The translations under genes were made by a program, and so were the position numbers. The notes under the pieces were generated by a model. It was not told where the DNA came from. It made no database searches and saw only the letters and a program-made list of their open reading frames with translations. 64,000 nt of DNA from Anditalea andensis (GTDB lineage Bacteria; Bacteroidota; Bacteroidia; Cytophagales; Cyclobacteriaceae), in NCBI RefSeq assembly GCF_000714815.1, contig NZ_JMIH01000005.1:1-64000 (forward strand). Reading direction: 5' to 3'. Positions 38,174-47,901 of the stretch are shown one piece after another. Position 1 is the first letter of the stretch, and every line of letters begins with the position of its first letter.

Positions 38174-41100
38174 TTAAAAGCCCACATTTAATCCGATTGT
38201 ATAAGAATTTGTCCTAGGATAAAAACTACGTGAATCTATACCTGTGGTAAACCCTGTATCCTGGATCTCTGGATCTAAGCCACTGTAACCTGTAAATGTC
38301 AATAGGTTTCTTCCAGTCACATACACTCGTAGATTACGAACATAGTTGCTCACTATATTAAAATTGTAGCCTAAAGTCACATTATCCAGTTTTACAAAAT
38401 CACCCCTTTCCAGGTAATAATCCGAATACTGTGGTGTATCATTTAACTCAGCATGAGTAGTTAATGCTGAACGTAGCATATTATTTGGCAACCAGGATTT
38501 ATTTCCAAAATATAGTTCCTGGGTATTTAAAATATCAAATCCGAATTTACCTCTGAAAAACAATGTCAAATCAAAATTCTTATACCTGAAGTTGTTCGTC
38601 CAAGAAGCCATATAGCGGGGAACACCATTACCAATAACAGTCAGATCCTCTTCAGAAATTTCAGAAGCAGAGACTATACTTCCATCTGCTTTGAAGAATC
38701 GCCATTTACCGTCTTCACTAAAGCCAGCAAAGCGCTTCCCAAAGAAATTTCCAACTGTACCTCCTTCTACCAAGCGGATAGCATTACCCAAATTTCCTGG
38801 GTTAGGTAAACCCCCAAATTCCAAAAAGGTAGCTGAGTACACATCGTTAGTAAGCGTGGACAGCATATTGAACTGGGAATTGGCTGCAAAATCCATATTC
38901 CAAGAAAAATCAGCTTTTTTCATTACATTTCCGCTCAAAAATAATTCTACCCCTCTATTGTTTATAGTACCTACGTTGGTATATATATTACTGTGAATGT
39001 ATGGAGGTTGCTGCGCTATATAATTGTATAATAAATCTACTGTCTGCCTATTATAAACATCTAATGCTCCAGTAATTCGGTTATTGAATAAAGAAAAGTC
39101 CAAGCCAAAATTCCATTCCTGCTTTCTTTCCCATTTCAAATCTGGATTAGGATTTCTCGATGGCCCATAGGTCTGATAAAAAACGCCTTCTTGTGGATAC
39201 ACCCCACCTGTGCCTAATGTAATCAATGATTGATAGTTGGGTATCCCCTGGTTACCGGTTACACCATAACCTACTCTGAGTTTCATGATGTTTATTTGAG
39301 ACACAGCAGACATAAAACCTTCCTCTGCAATGTCCCACCCTACTGATACAGCCGGGAAATTACCCCATTTATTGTTGACTCCAAAACGCGAGGACCCTTC
39401 TCTACGTAAGGTAAACTGTGCAAAATACCTGTCTTTATATGCATAGCTGGCACGGCCAAACAAGGCAATTAAAGTATTATCTTGCTTTGAACTACCCATT
39501 CCAGGTCGAGGTAAAACAGTATTATTAATGGCACTTCCCGCACCTAGGTTCCAATCCAAAAATGCATCTGTGGTAAAGCCACTGTTATTGACATCAAATA
39601 TTTCTTCTGTAAAATACTGAAAGCTATAGCCCCCAACAAAGTCTATGCGATGATCCCCCATTACCCGCTTATAATCCAAGGTACTTTCAAAAGTATTTTG
39701 CCAGTTTAGCAAATTCCTTTTATATGCATATCCGGTACCTTGATACTGTTGGTTAGGTCTTTGGGTAAAATCATTCATCCCCCTATACTGCCTATCATTC
39801 CAAGTATTGCGCTGATGCGCTCCGAATGCGGATATGTTCAGCCCTTCGAATATTTCATAAGTCATTTTAGCATCTGCTGAAAATGTATGTTGATTGCGCT
39901 CATTGATACGGTAAGCCAATCTGGATAATGGGTTATACAAGCCAGAAGCTTCTGTTTCAACAAAAGATCCATCAGGATGAAACAGCGGATCAGTGGGATT
40001 ACGCTGAACTGCTTGTTCAAAATCATCGCCTACTCTCCCATCTTCACCTCTTCCTCCCAGTAGATTTGCATTATTAAAATTAGTTGCTACATTGGTCTGA
40101 AGCAGTAGTTTACCATTTAGTCCTCGATGGTTGATGTTGATTCTTCCTCCGATTTGCTCTCTGGTATTTTGTTTTGCTATGCCCTGGGCTTCATTATAAT
40201 AAAGTGAGACGCGGTAATTGGTATTAGCATTACCTCCCGATGCCGCAAAATTATGGTACTGGCTTAAATTGTTCCGATTAAGAAGCTCCTCATATAAATC
40301 AGATGAACCACCACGGTCATTTCCTTCAGCTATCACACCTTGGGCTATTAATTCTCTATAACCTGCCGCATCAAAAATGTCAGGTCTCCGATCTATCACT
40401 TCTCGCTGAAAATAATTAGAATATTCAAAAGTAGGATCACCTGATTTTCCACGTTTGGTAGTGATCAAAATCACGCCATTATTACCTCTTGTACCATAAA
40501 TAGCAGCAGCTGACCCGTCTTTTAACACATCAAATGAGGCTATATCATCTTGCTGCAATAAATCCAGGTTACCTCCAGGAATACCATCAATAACGATTAG
40601 AGGCTCCAGATTTCCTGTCAGGGAAGTAACACCACGTAACTGTATAGATGCTGACGAATTGGGATTGTTGCCCGCTGTACGGGTTACACTTAACCCCGCC
40701 ACTTTTCCTTGGATCAAATCCAAAGGTGAACGCACTCCTCCTTGATTGAATTCTTCCACACTGACGGTGGCCACCGAGGAAGTGATTTCTTTTCTACGCT
40801 GTGTTCCGTAGCCGATAACCACAAATTCATCTAGGTTTTGTGAATCGGTATCCATCCGGATATTAAGCGAAGTTTGGGAACCAACCGTCCGCTCTACGTT
40901 TTTCAAGCCTATAAAACTGAAAATCAAGACAGATTGTGGGGAGGCGACTTCCATAGTGAATTTTCCTTCCAAATCTGAGACCGTACCATTAGTGGTGCCT
41001 TTTTCCAATATCGATACTCCCGGAAGCAGTTCCCCTTTATCATCGGCTACTACCCCTACTACCCTTATGCGCTCCTGGGCATGGATATGTAGGGAAATTA

Positions 41101-41182
41101 AAAGGAACAGTATCGTAAATAGGGTTTTGGTAGAAGTTTTTGCAAATAGTTTTTGATATTTATAATTTTTAATATTTTTCAT
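38174..41182 (-). CDS. SusC/RagA-family TonB-linked outer membrane protein
   Basis: A 1002-residue importer. The signal peptide ends near HAQ, followed by a regulatory-like domain (VVADDKGELLPGVSILEKG), FVVIGYGTQRRKEITSS before the plug, the SusC motif SFDVLKDGSAAAIYGTRG, and a barrel ending GLNVGF with terminal Phe. It opens a five-gene minus-strand operon that ends at the terminator at 31642. The divergent regulator starts 358 bases away. Confidence 0.95.
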   Translation of the reverse strand: MKNIKNYKYQKLFAKTSTKTLFTILFLLISLHIHAQERIRVVGVVADDKGELLPGVSILEKGTTNGTVSDLEGKFTMEVASPQSVLIFSFIGLKNVERTVGSQTSLNIRMDTDSQNLDEFVVIGYGTQRRKEITSSVATVSVEEFNQGGVRSPLDLIQGKVAGLSVTRTAGNNPNSSASIQLRGVTSLTGNLEPLIVIDGIPGGNLDLLQQDDIASFDVLKDGSAAAIYGTRGNNGVILITTKRGKSGDPTFEYSNYFQREVIDRRPDIFDAAGYRELIAQGVIAEGNDRGGSSDLYEELLNRNNLSQYHNFAASGGNANTNYRVSLYYNEAQGIAKQNTREQIGGRININHRGLNGKLLLQTNVATNFNNANLLGGRGEDGRVGDDFEQAVQRNPTDPLFHPDGSFVETEASGLYNPLSRLAYRINERNQHTFSADAKMTYEIFEGLNISAFGAHQRNTWNDRQYRGMNDFTQRPNQQYQGTGYAYKRNLLNWQNTFESTLDYKRVMGDHRIDFVGGYSFQYFTEEIFDVNNSGFTTDAFLDWNLGAGSAINNTVLPRPGMGSSKQDNTLIALFGRASYAYKDRYFAQFTLRREGSSRFGVNNKWGNFPAVSVGWDIAEEGFMSAVSQINIMKLRVGYGVTGNQGIPNYQSLITLGTGGVYPQEGVFYQTYGPSRNPNPDLKWERKQEWNFGLDFSLFNNRITGALDVYNRQTVDLLYNYIAQQPPYIHSNIYTNVGTINNRGVELFLSGNVMKKADFSWNMDFAANSQFNMLSTLTNDVYSATFLEFGGLPNPGNLGNAIRLVEGGTVGNFFGKRFAGFSEDGKWRFFKADGSIVSASEISEEDLTVIGNGVPRYMASWTNNFRYKNFDLTLFFRGKFGFDILNTQELYFGNKSWLPNNMLRSALTTHAELNDTPQYSDYYLERGDFVKLDNVTLGYNFNIVSNYVRNLRVYVTGRNLLTFTGYSGLDPEIQDTGFTTGIDSRSFYPRTNSYTIGLNVGF

Positions 41183-41540
41183 ACATTCATAATGTGATTA
41201 AAGTCATGTAATTTAAGGGTGCGAAATCGCTTTAGCATTCTGATCAAATCTGGTATTATCATAGGCATTGGGTTTTGAAGATCATTAAAATGTATAAAAT
41301 GGAAGATGTAGTGTAAAGGCACACTTATGCTCATTGCATTTGGGCAAAAAAAAGGCGAAGCAGTTAATTAATACCAAATAATGAATTAATAAACAGGTTA
41401 ATAAAAAATTAATTACCCAAAAAATGTAAATTTCAGATAAAAACCTGAATAAATTAATTCTGATCTAGAACAAACTGATTACTTATCAGCGGAAATCATA
41501 ATATCATCCTGTGGTTACCCTACCACATTCCAGAAATAAT
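41183..41540. promoter_or_regulatory. Divergent intergenic region between susC and the kelch/winged-helix regulator
   Basis: A 358-base AT-rich gap with no gene. It must carry both promoters. TTAATTAAT-like repeats cluster at 41365-41460, a possible operator area for the neighbouring membrane-anchored regulator, though I cannot define a site. No clear Bacteroidota promoter was picked by eye. Confidence 0.45.
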
Positions 41541-44066
41541 ATGAAAGCAATATATATTACACTGATATTCTTATTATTAATAAAACAACTGGCGACTGCA
41601 AACGACCCATTACAATCTGGATTGTTCTTTTCCTCCCATGAGGTAAACCAGGATCTTCGTACGTCGCTAAACCTTACTCCAACTGAGCCATATTCATTAC
41701 AGGAAGGGTTTAGCATAGAATTCGATGCCCATTTCCGTAATCATGATGGATACTTTGGCTATATATACAGAATTATAGGGAATGATACCTTTAATCTTGA
41801 CCTGGTAGCCAACCTGAACACTTCACATACTGCCTTTTGGCTGGTGGCAAAAGATAATATCCTTATTGGCTTTACATGGGAAGAGTTAGGTGGCAAAAAT
41901 TTTGACGATTGGCTCCCGGTACGTTTGGAAGTAGACGGTGTCAGAAATACCGTACAACTGTCAATCAACGGGAAGCTAAAAGAAAGCTATATAGACCTTC
42001 CTCCTGCAGCCCTTAACCGACTGGATTTCCTCTTTGGCGCACATAAAACGCGGCATTTTTTAAGTACCGATGTGGCTCCCATGACCATAAAAAACATACA
42101 AATAAAAGACCATCTGCATGAAACGCTGGCATTTTGGAAGCTAGATAAACATCATAATCATCATATCTATGATGATATAAATGGATCTAAAGCTACTGTG
42201 TCCAATCCTATTTGGAGGATAGATAACCATACCAAATGGAGGCCAATGCTTTCCTTATCTATAAAAAATAAACTTGGGACCGCTATTGATATCAAGGAAT
42301 CCATTCTTTACATCATAGGGTCAGAGGAACTGACTAAAATAGACTTAAATGCTCAAACCTATACTCAACTCAGTTATAAAAAAGGGAATCCATATCGATG
42401 CAGGCTAAACAGTTATATTTATGATGCTGAAAACCAAACCATTATATCCTATTCTTTTGACAACCCCGAACCCAGCATACTGGATCTGAACACCATGAGC
42501 TGGAGCCTGGATCCTCCCCACTGTGATCTGCCCCAATATTGGCAACACAATAGGATCTATCAAAACGAAATACTTACTACGTTTGGGGGTTATGGCCTTT
42601 ATACCTTTAAAAATCATTTACAGCAGCTGGATATAAAGCATCAGCAGTGGGCTACACTCAAAACCATAGACGACATAGAACCAAGGTACCTATCTGCCAT
42701 GGGACAGCTCACAAATGATGAGGTATACCTTTTTGGTGGATTTGGCAGTAAGTCAGGAGAGCAATACCTCGACCCGCACAATTATTATGATTTACATAAA
42801 ATAAATATAGCATCTGGCCGGACAGAGAAACTCTGGGATAGGACCAGACAAATATCAAACCATTTTGTCCCCGTGGAATCCCTGGTTCCAACCAAGGAAA
42901 AAGACGGCTTTTATACGCTGATTTTTGATCATTCCAAATACGAAACCCATCTCAACCTGGTCAAGATCTCAAAAGATAAACCTGAGATGGTCACTTATAC
43001 CGACTCTATCCCGTATCATTTTATAGATATAGGGTCATGGAGCAGCCTTTATTACCTGGAAGCTAAGCAGTCCCTCTTGGCCCTGACCATGGAAAATGAT
43101 AGAATCTCTCTGTACACCATGGCCTATCCTCCCTTACATCCAGAAGATACTATCCAAAACCATACTCCCCCCTCATTTATAGGGAGATGGCCCTATCTCA
43201 TATTGGTTATTATATTGGCCGGAGCTATTTTGACTTTTGTATGGCTGAAGATCAAACGTAAAAAACCAACTGATCAGGCTCCTAACAGTCCTATGGAACA
43301 GGAGCACATATCCGATCAGGTGTTTACCCGTCCAAAAGTTTCCTCCATATTATTTTTGGGAGGATTTGAAGCTTTTGATGCCAATGGTAAAAATATCACT
43401 TCGGATTTCACGCCCACGCTTAGACAGTTGTTTCTAATCATATACTTCTATTCCGTCAACAATAAAGGAATCACCTCTTCTAAATTAAAAGAACTGATAT
43501 GGCCGGATAAATCTGACATCAGTGCTAAGAACAATAGAAACGTGAATATCAGTAAATTAAGACTGATACTGGAAAAAATTGGAAACGTCCATATAGACAG
43601 TGAAAATTCGTATTGGAAGCTCAGCCTCTGCGAAACGGTTTATTCTGATTTTGAAGAAGTATTGAAATTAAAAAACGAAATTAAAAACAACCCCGATCTA
43701 CCTTCATCAAAAGTGATACGCTTGATCAACCTGTTTTCAGTAGGCGAACTATGCCCTAATATCCAATCCGAGTGGATGGACAATTTCAAAGTTCAATTTT
43801 CAAATATGGCCATAGATACATTATTTGATTTGCTTAAAGGGGGAAGCATAGCCCAAAACCAATATAGCCTTAGGATAGGTGTGGCAGAAACTATCCTGAT
43901 CCATGACGTTCTCAATGAAGAAGCCATTAAGATCAAATGTCAGGCATTGTTTCAAATGGGGAAAAAAGGCCTGGCACTGCAGGCCCATGAAAAGTTTGCC
44001 AAAGAATATGAAAAGATGATGGGCACACCATATACCGGTTCCAGCCGGATCCTCTATGAGAGCTAG
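41541..44066 (+). CDS. Membrane-anchored kelch/winged-helix transcriptional regulator
   Basis: An 841-residue protein from the ATG at 41541, which gives a proper signal peptide (residues 1-20). The outside part has a LamG-like domain (about 30-210) and kelch-like blades (about 260-540; ENEILTTFGGYGLYTF and TNDEVYLFGGFGS). One membrane helix follows at about 555-575 (WPYLILVIILAGAILTFVW). The cytoplasmic part has an OmpR/SARP-like winged helix at about 610-700 (LRQLFLIIYFY, SKLKELIWPDKS, NRNVNISKLRLILE) and a BTAD-like helical tail. Lying divergent to susC, it probably senses glycan outside and controls the operon directly without phosphorelay. Domain order is well supported; its target is inferred. 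Confidence 0.75.
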   Translation: MKAIYITLIFLLLIKQLATANDPLQSGLFFSSHEVNQDLRTSLNLTPTEPYSLQEGFSIEFDAHFRNHDGYFGYIYRIIGNDTFNLDLVANLNTSHTAFWLVAKDNILIGFTWEELGGKNFDDWLPVRLEVDGVRNTVQLSINGKLKESYIDLPPAALNRLDFLFGAHKTRHFLSTDVAPMTIKNIQIKDHLHETLAFWKLDKHHNHHIYDDINGSKATVSNPIWRIDNHTKWRPMLSLSIKNKLGTAIDIKESILYIIGSEELTKIDLNAQTYTQLSYKKGNPYRCRLNSYIYDAENQTIISYSFDNPEPSILDLNTMSWSLDPPHCDLPQYWQHNRIYQNEILTTFGGYGLYTFKNHLQQLDIKHQQWATLKTIDDIEPRYLSAMGQLTNDEVYLFGGFGSKSGEQYLDPHNYYDLHKINIASGRTEKLWDRTRQISNHFVPVESLVPTKEKDGFYTLIFDHSKYETHLNLVKISKDKPEMVTYTDSIPYHFIDIGSWSSLYYLEAKQSLLALTMENDRISLYTMAYPPLHPEDTIQNHTPPSFIGRWPYLILVIILAGAILTFVWLKIKRKKPTDQAPNSPMEQEHISDQVFTRPKVSSILFLGGFEAFDANGKNITSDFTPTLRQLFLIIYFYSVNNKGITSSKLKELIWPDKSDISAKNNRNVNISKLRLILEKIGNVHIDSENSYWKLSLCETVYSDFEEVLKLKNEIKNNPDLPSSKVIRLINLFSVGELCPNIQSEWMDNFKVQFSNMAIDTLFDLLKGGSIAQNQYSLRIGVAETILIHDVLNEEAIKIKCQALFQMGKKGLALQAHEKFAKEYEKMMGTPYTGSSRILYES

Positions 44067-44139
44067 TAAATAAAAGTAAATAAATCCCTCATTTATTGAC
44101 CCTTACTATATAATAAGTACGGTTTGTAAATAAATAACA

Positions 44140-44169
44140 AAAGAGCGGACATGTTTCAACCCGCTCTTT
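44140..44169 (-). terminator. Hairpin terminator of the TonB receptor gene
   Basis: Nine-base arms AAAGAGCGG (44140-44148) and CCGCTCTTT (44161-44169) with a 12-base loop. On the minus strand the stem is followed by T-rich sequence. It lies 21 bases past the receptor stop and between convergent genes, so it may serve both. Confidence 0.85.
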
Positions 44170-44190
44170 CTGAAGGAGATATCCCCACTC

Positions 44191-46701
44191 CTAGAACCTG
44201 CCCGTGATCTGCAGACCATACAGCCTCGGCGTACCGGCTATGAAAGTGGGTGTGCCGAATGTCAATCCAGTATTGCCCCCATCGATCAGAAACTGCTCGT
44301 CCAATAAATTGGTGCCGTATACCGCAAATTCCCATCTCCTTTTCTGTCCATAATACCCCAGACGGGCATTGAGCAAGCCGTATCCGGCCTGTTCTACCCC
44401 TGCCTGGTTTTCTTCTTCAAAAAACACCTGGGATTTATAGCTATAGGATGGCCTTATGAATATACCCCCATTGCCCAAAGGGAAATCCCCCAGGATACCC
44501 ACCGAAAAACTGTGCTTTGGCGTAAGCCTGAACCTATTGCCGGCGAGTTCCTGGGGATTTCCATTATTATCGGTTTCATCAAATTTGGCATCTACAAAGC
44601 CATAGTTTCCGAATAGGGAGAAATTTCTGGTAAAAGCATATCTGAAACTTCCCTCTATCCCTGTGGCCCCTGCATTTCCTGCATCACGCGTGATGGCCTG
44701 CAGTGTACCACCCTGGTTTTCAATGATCACCACCTGAAAATTACTGTAATCATACCGGTATGCTGCCAGATCATAACTGAACCTTTTGTACAATCCCTTT
44801 AATCCCACTTCATATGACCATACGATTTCAGCATTTAGTTCATTGGGACCATCGGCTGTCACCTGGATTACATTTGGCCTTCTGCCCCTGGATACATTGA
44901 CATAACTGTTCAGGTGTTCATTTATGGTATAAGCCACCACACCGCGGCCTATGAGGGAATTAAAAGTACCTTCACCCCTTACTATACCCTCCGTAGGCCT
45001 GAACACCAGATTGGGTGCTGCTCCGAACGGATTGCCCAAAGCTAAACTGGCCACACTGGGCGATCCATGATTAAATGCCTGATAACCATTGTCTACCCGC
45101 TCATGACTGGCCCTGAGCCCCAGTGTAAATGCCAGTCTATTTAGGGAATAGGTAGCATCTGCAAAAACTTCATAGGCATTCACCTGTCCGTAATTCTGAT
45201 AGCTTTCCGTATGCCTGTCTTTTAGAGGAACACCCAATAAACCACCCGCCCCTAAAAATGGGGTTCCATCAGGATTGAAGGGAGGCAAAATCGGAAATGC
45301 TCCCCCGGAAGCCGTATGAAGTAAGGGGCTCACTAAAGCCACAAAGCTGTTTTCATTCGTTTGGAAAGGTACCCGCTGAAATCCATTTTCATGAAAATAG
45401 GACCCGCCCATAAAACCTGAAAATCCCCTGTTGTTATCATAAGTAAACCTAAGCTCCTGACTGAATTGCCGTCCGAAAGCTATTTCAGAAAAGGACAATG
45501 CCGGTAGTTCACTGCCATCGGCATCAAAGGCTTCATCGGAATAGAATTCTCTATAGGCAGTGATGGCGTTGATGGTCAGCTTATCGGTCAGCAAATGATC
45601 TACCAATACGGTTCCTCCCCATACCTTCCTATCTATACCCAGGTCCTCCCCCCCTTCAAGATTTGCAGGCCCAAAAGGATTGGGCTCCCTACCAGGGGGT
45701 GATACCGTACCGCTGATGAAGGCAGTTCCGGGATAACTGTCCCGCTGATAGTTATATATGACATCCACTACTGTCCTATCCGTTGGCAGCCATCGCAGTG
45801 AACCTCTCAGCGCTCCTGTTTCTTTACCGTTCAGTTTGCCTCCGGAAAGATTTTCTATGAAACCATCCCTTTGGTTATACTGACCTGCCAACCGAAAAAA
45901 AAGCTTATCAGATACCGGCGCATTGATATATCCTGAAGCAAGCTGCTGGTTATAGTTACCATAGCCCAAGGTCAGTTCGCCACCCAAATCTCTTTGGGCT
46001 TTATTCTGGACGAAGTGTACGGCACCGATCTGCGCCCCGCGGCCAAACAATGTCCCCTGTGGTCCTTTAAGAACCTCTACCCGCTCCATATCAAACACCT
46101 CTATCACCGATCCCCTGGATTTAGATATAGAAACACCATCCTGAAAGACCGACACCCTTGGTTCTACCCTCGAATCCCCATTATCAGAAGTAATTCCCCG
46201 GATGACAAAACCGGGATTATTGGGGCTCTGCAACTGTACCTGAAGTCCCGGGACAAATTCAGAAAGGGCATCAATTTCGCGGATATTGAAATCATTGAAA
46301 AATCTTTTGTCGTAAGAGGTAACCGCTACCGGTACCTTTTGGATGTCCTGCTCTCTCCTTTGGGCAGTGACCATGGCTCCTTCCAGTAACACTTCACTTT
46401 CTGATAAGCTGAAATCAAGTCGCCCATCACTATTGCCCAAGGTAATGGTCTTTGACTCGGCGGTAAATCCGACAAAGCTGGCTTCGATAGTGTATGTCCC
46501 TGCCCGTAGTCCCGAGAGCAGATACTCTCCTGTAGCAGAGGTGGTGGCACCCAAGTTAGCCATGTCTTTCACGCGTATGTTGGCGCCGGGAATAGATCCC
46601 CCAGTTGCATTCACTACCCTGCCGGATATATTTACAGCAGTTTGGGCCACATTCGACCCCCAGACACCCAGAAAAAAGGTAAACAGTAAAACATATTTCA
46701 T
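44191..46701 (-). CDS. TonB-dependent receptor (non-SusC)
   Basis: An 836-residue outer-membrane receptor with a signal peptide ending near VAQ, a carboxypeptidase-regulatory-like domain (GRVVNATGGSIPGANIRV) at about 22-105, a plug (about 110-230, with KVPVAVTSYDKRF and VEVLKGPQGTLFGRGAQIG) and a barrel ending in GRF. The PQGTLFGRG plug motif is that of siderophore or small-molecule receptors rather than SusC. No partner SusD is present. It stands alone, with about 280 bases upstream that contain a long inverted repeat. The ligand is unknown. Confidence 0.92.
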   Translation of the reverse strand: MKYVLLFTFFLGVWGSNVAQTAVNISGRVVNATGGSIPGANIRVKDMANLGATTSATGEYLLSGLRAGTYTIEASFVGFTAESKTITLGNSDGRLDFSLSESEVLLEGAMVTAQRREQDIQKVPVAVTSYDKRFFNDFNIREIDALSEFVPGLQVQLQSPNNPGFVIRGITSDNGDSRVEPRVSVFQDGVSISKSRGSVIEVFDMERVEVLKGPQGTLFGRGAQIGAVHFVQNKAQRDLGGELTLGYGNYNQQLASGYINAPVSDKLFFRLAGQYNQRDGFIENLSGGKLNGKETGALRGSLRWLPTDRTVVDVIYNYQRDSYPGTAFISGTVSPPGREPNPFGPANLEGGEDLGIDRKVWGGTVLVDHLLTDKLTINAITAYREFYSDEAFDADGSELPALSFSEIAFGRQFSQELRFTYDNNRGFSGFMGGSYFHENGFQRVPFQTNENSFVALVSPLLHTASGGAFPILPPFNPDGTPFLGAGGLLGVPLKDRHTESYQNYGQVNAYEVFADATYSLNRLAFTLGLRASHERVDNGYQAFNHGSPSVASLALGNPFGAAPNLVFRPTEGIVRGEGTFNSLIGRGVVAYTINEHLNSYVNVSRGRRPNVIQVTADGPNELNAEIVWSYEVGLKGLYKRFSYDLAAYRYDYSNFQVVIIENQGGTLQAITRDAGNAGATGIEGSFRYAFTRNFSLFGNYGFVDAKFDETDNNGNPQELAGNRFRLTPKHSFSVGILGDFPLGNGGIFIRPSYSYKSQVFFEEENQAGVEQAGYGLLNARLGYYGQKRRWEFAVYGTNLLDEQFLIDGGNTGLTFGTPTFIAGTPRLYGLQITGRF

Positions 46702-46861
46702 TGCTATTTTTATTTAAAAGTTCCCCCAAATATCCAAATAGGGGCTTTCAAATAGGTTATGAAATGATGAAGCTTAATGGATCTGATATTAAGATTATAT
46801 AAAATCAACAGGCCTGACATCATGTACAAGTATTAGAAAAGACACTTTTATATAAAATGAC

Positions 46862-46940
46862 GGTCAGTGGGAAATGGCAGACCAAAAGCCCTACTTCAGG
46901 TTTCCTATATCGGACAAAACGCCCCGCTATCCCACTGACC
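46862..46940. repeat. Inverted repeat in the gap between the TonB and NmrA genes
   Basis: Perfect 11-base arms GGTCAGTGGGA (46862-46872) and TCCCACTGACC (46930-46940) are separated by 57 bases. They lie close to the 3' end of the NmrA gene. The spacing is long for a terminator. It could be a small mobile repeat or an RNA fold. Confidence 0.65.
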
Positions 46941-46982
46941 ATCTATTCCATTTTCTAAATAAGCGGCGATTGACTTCTTTTA

Positions 46983-47876
46983 CTATTTCACTAAAGTTTG
47001 GATAAAACCTAAGCTAGACGTCCAGGTTAGATTTTGATAAAGCCCGTTGGATAATTGCGTATGCTGGGTGGAAAACATGGAATACATGTACTGCCCCTGT
47101 TGCCATTTTGCATATAATTCCTGTTCCCCTGCAGGATATTGGGCCCTTTGTTCCTTTATAAACCTGGAAAATTCTTCCAAATCAGAAAGTTGATGAAGCC
47201 TATATTCCTCCCCGGTTATTTGCTTCAGATCATGCCTTAAACTATTGGGACTTACTTGAAAACTGGCTATCTGCAGGTCCCTAGGGGCTGCATCATCCAG
47301 GGCCACTTCTGCGGTAAAGGCAGCAGTGTCGTCCATTGTGGTAAAATCCATTTTCCAGTCTGCCTTGTTTCCCCAGTAGCCTATACTCTTTTCTTTTAGG
47401 TTTAAAAGGGGGGTATTGTATCGGAGGATATCAGCAAAAGCACCATTGAATACAGAACTGACCTGAATGGGCCTGGTATCTATAAAGTTTTTAAAATTTC
47501 TCCTCAGGTCAAAATTTCTGTTCTCCCCGGGCACCAGGTGATTATAATCAGTACAAAAATCGGAAGGTATAAACCTGGGAACACCTGCTCGAATGGCCCC
47601 TTCTACTATATTAGACTGTAATCCCTCAATGACATCTCCCAGACCGGCCAGGGCCGAGACTAAGCAGGTAGCTCCTCTACTTGCCTTTGAAATGGCCTCT
47701 ATGCTATTGAAATCTACCTTCTCTACCTTGGCCCCTGTTTTTTCCAGGGCCATTATTTTTTCTGTATCGGTATAAGATCTTACGAGGGCACATACTGTGA
47801 CATCCCGTTTTATAAGTTCTTTTATGATCCGTTTACCTAAATTACCGGTACCTCCCACTACGATTATTTTTTTCAT
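46983..47876 (-). CDS. NmrA-like NAD(P)-binding protein
   Basis: A 297-residue atypical short-chain dehydrogenase. It begins MKKIIVVGGTGNLGKRI, with the Rossmann glycine loop, followed by ALVRS, a typical NADP-type second strand. The family's FIPSDF segment is present near residue 105. The catalytic Tyr-x3-Lys of classical SDRs is not visible, as expected for NmrA/isoflavone-reductase-like proteins. It starts 25 bases after the alpha/beta hydrolase gene. It may reduce a small aromatic or quinone-type molecule, or act as a redox sensor. Confidence 0.85.
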   Translation of the reverse strand: MKKIIVVGGTGNLGKRIIKELIKRDVTVCALVRSYTDTEKIMALEKTGAKVEKVDFNSIEAISKASRGATCLVSALAGLGDVIEGLQSNIVEGAIRAGVPRFIPSDFCTDYNHLVPGENRNFDLRRNFKNFIDTRPIQVSSVFNGAFADILRYNTPLLNLKEKSIGYWGNKADWKMDFTTMDDTAAFTAEVALDDAAPRDLQIASFQVSPNSLRHDLKQITGEEYRLHQLSDLEEFSRFIKEQRAQYPAGEQELYAKWQQGQYMYSMFSTQHTQLSNGLYQNLTWTSSLGFIQTLVK

Positions 47877-47901
47877 TGGAATGTTTTTTTTAGCTGACCG
47901 A

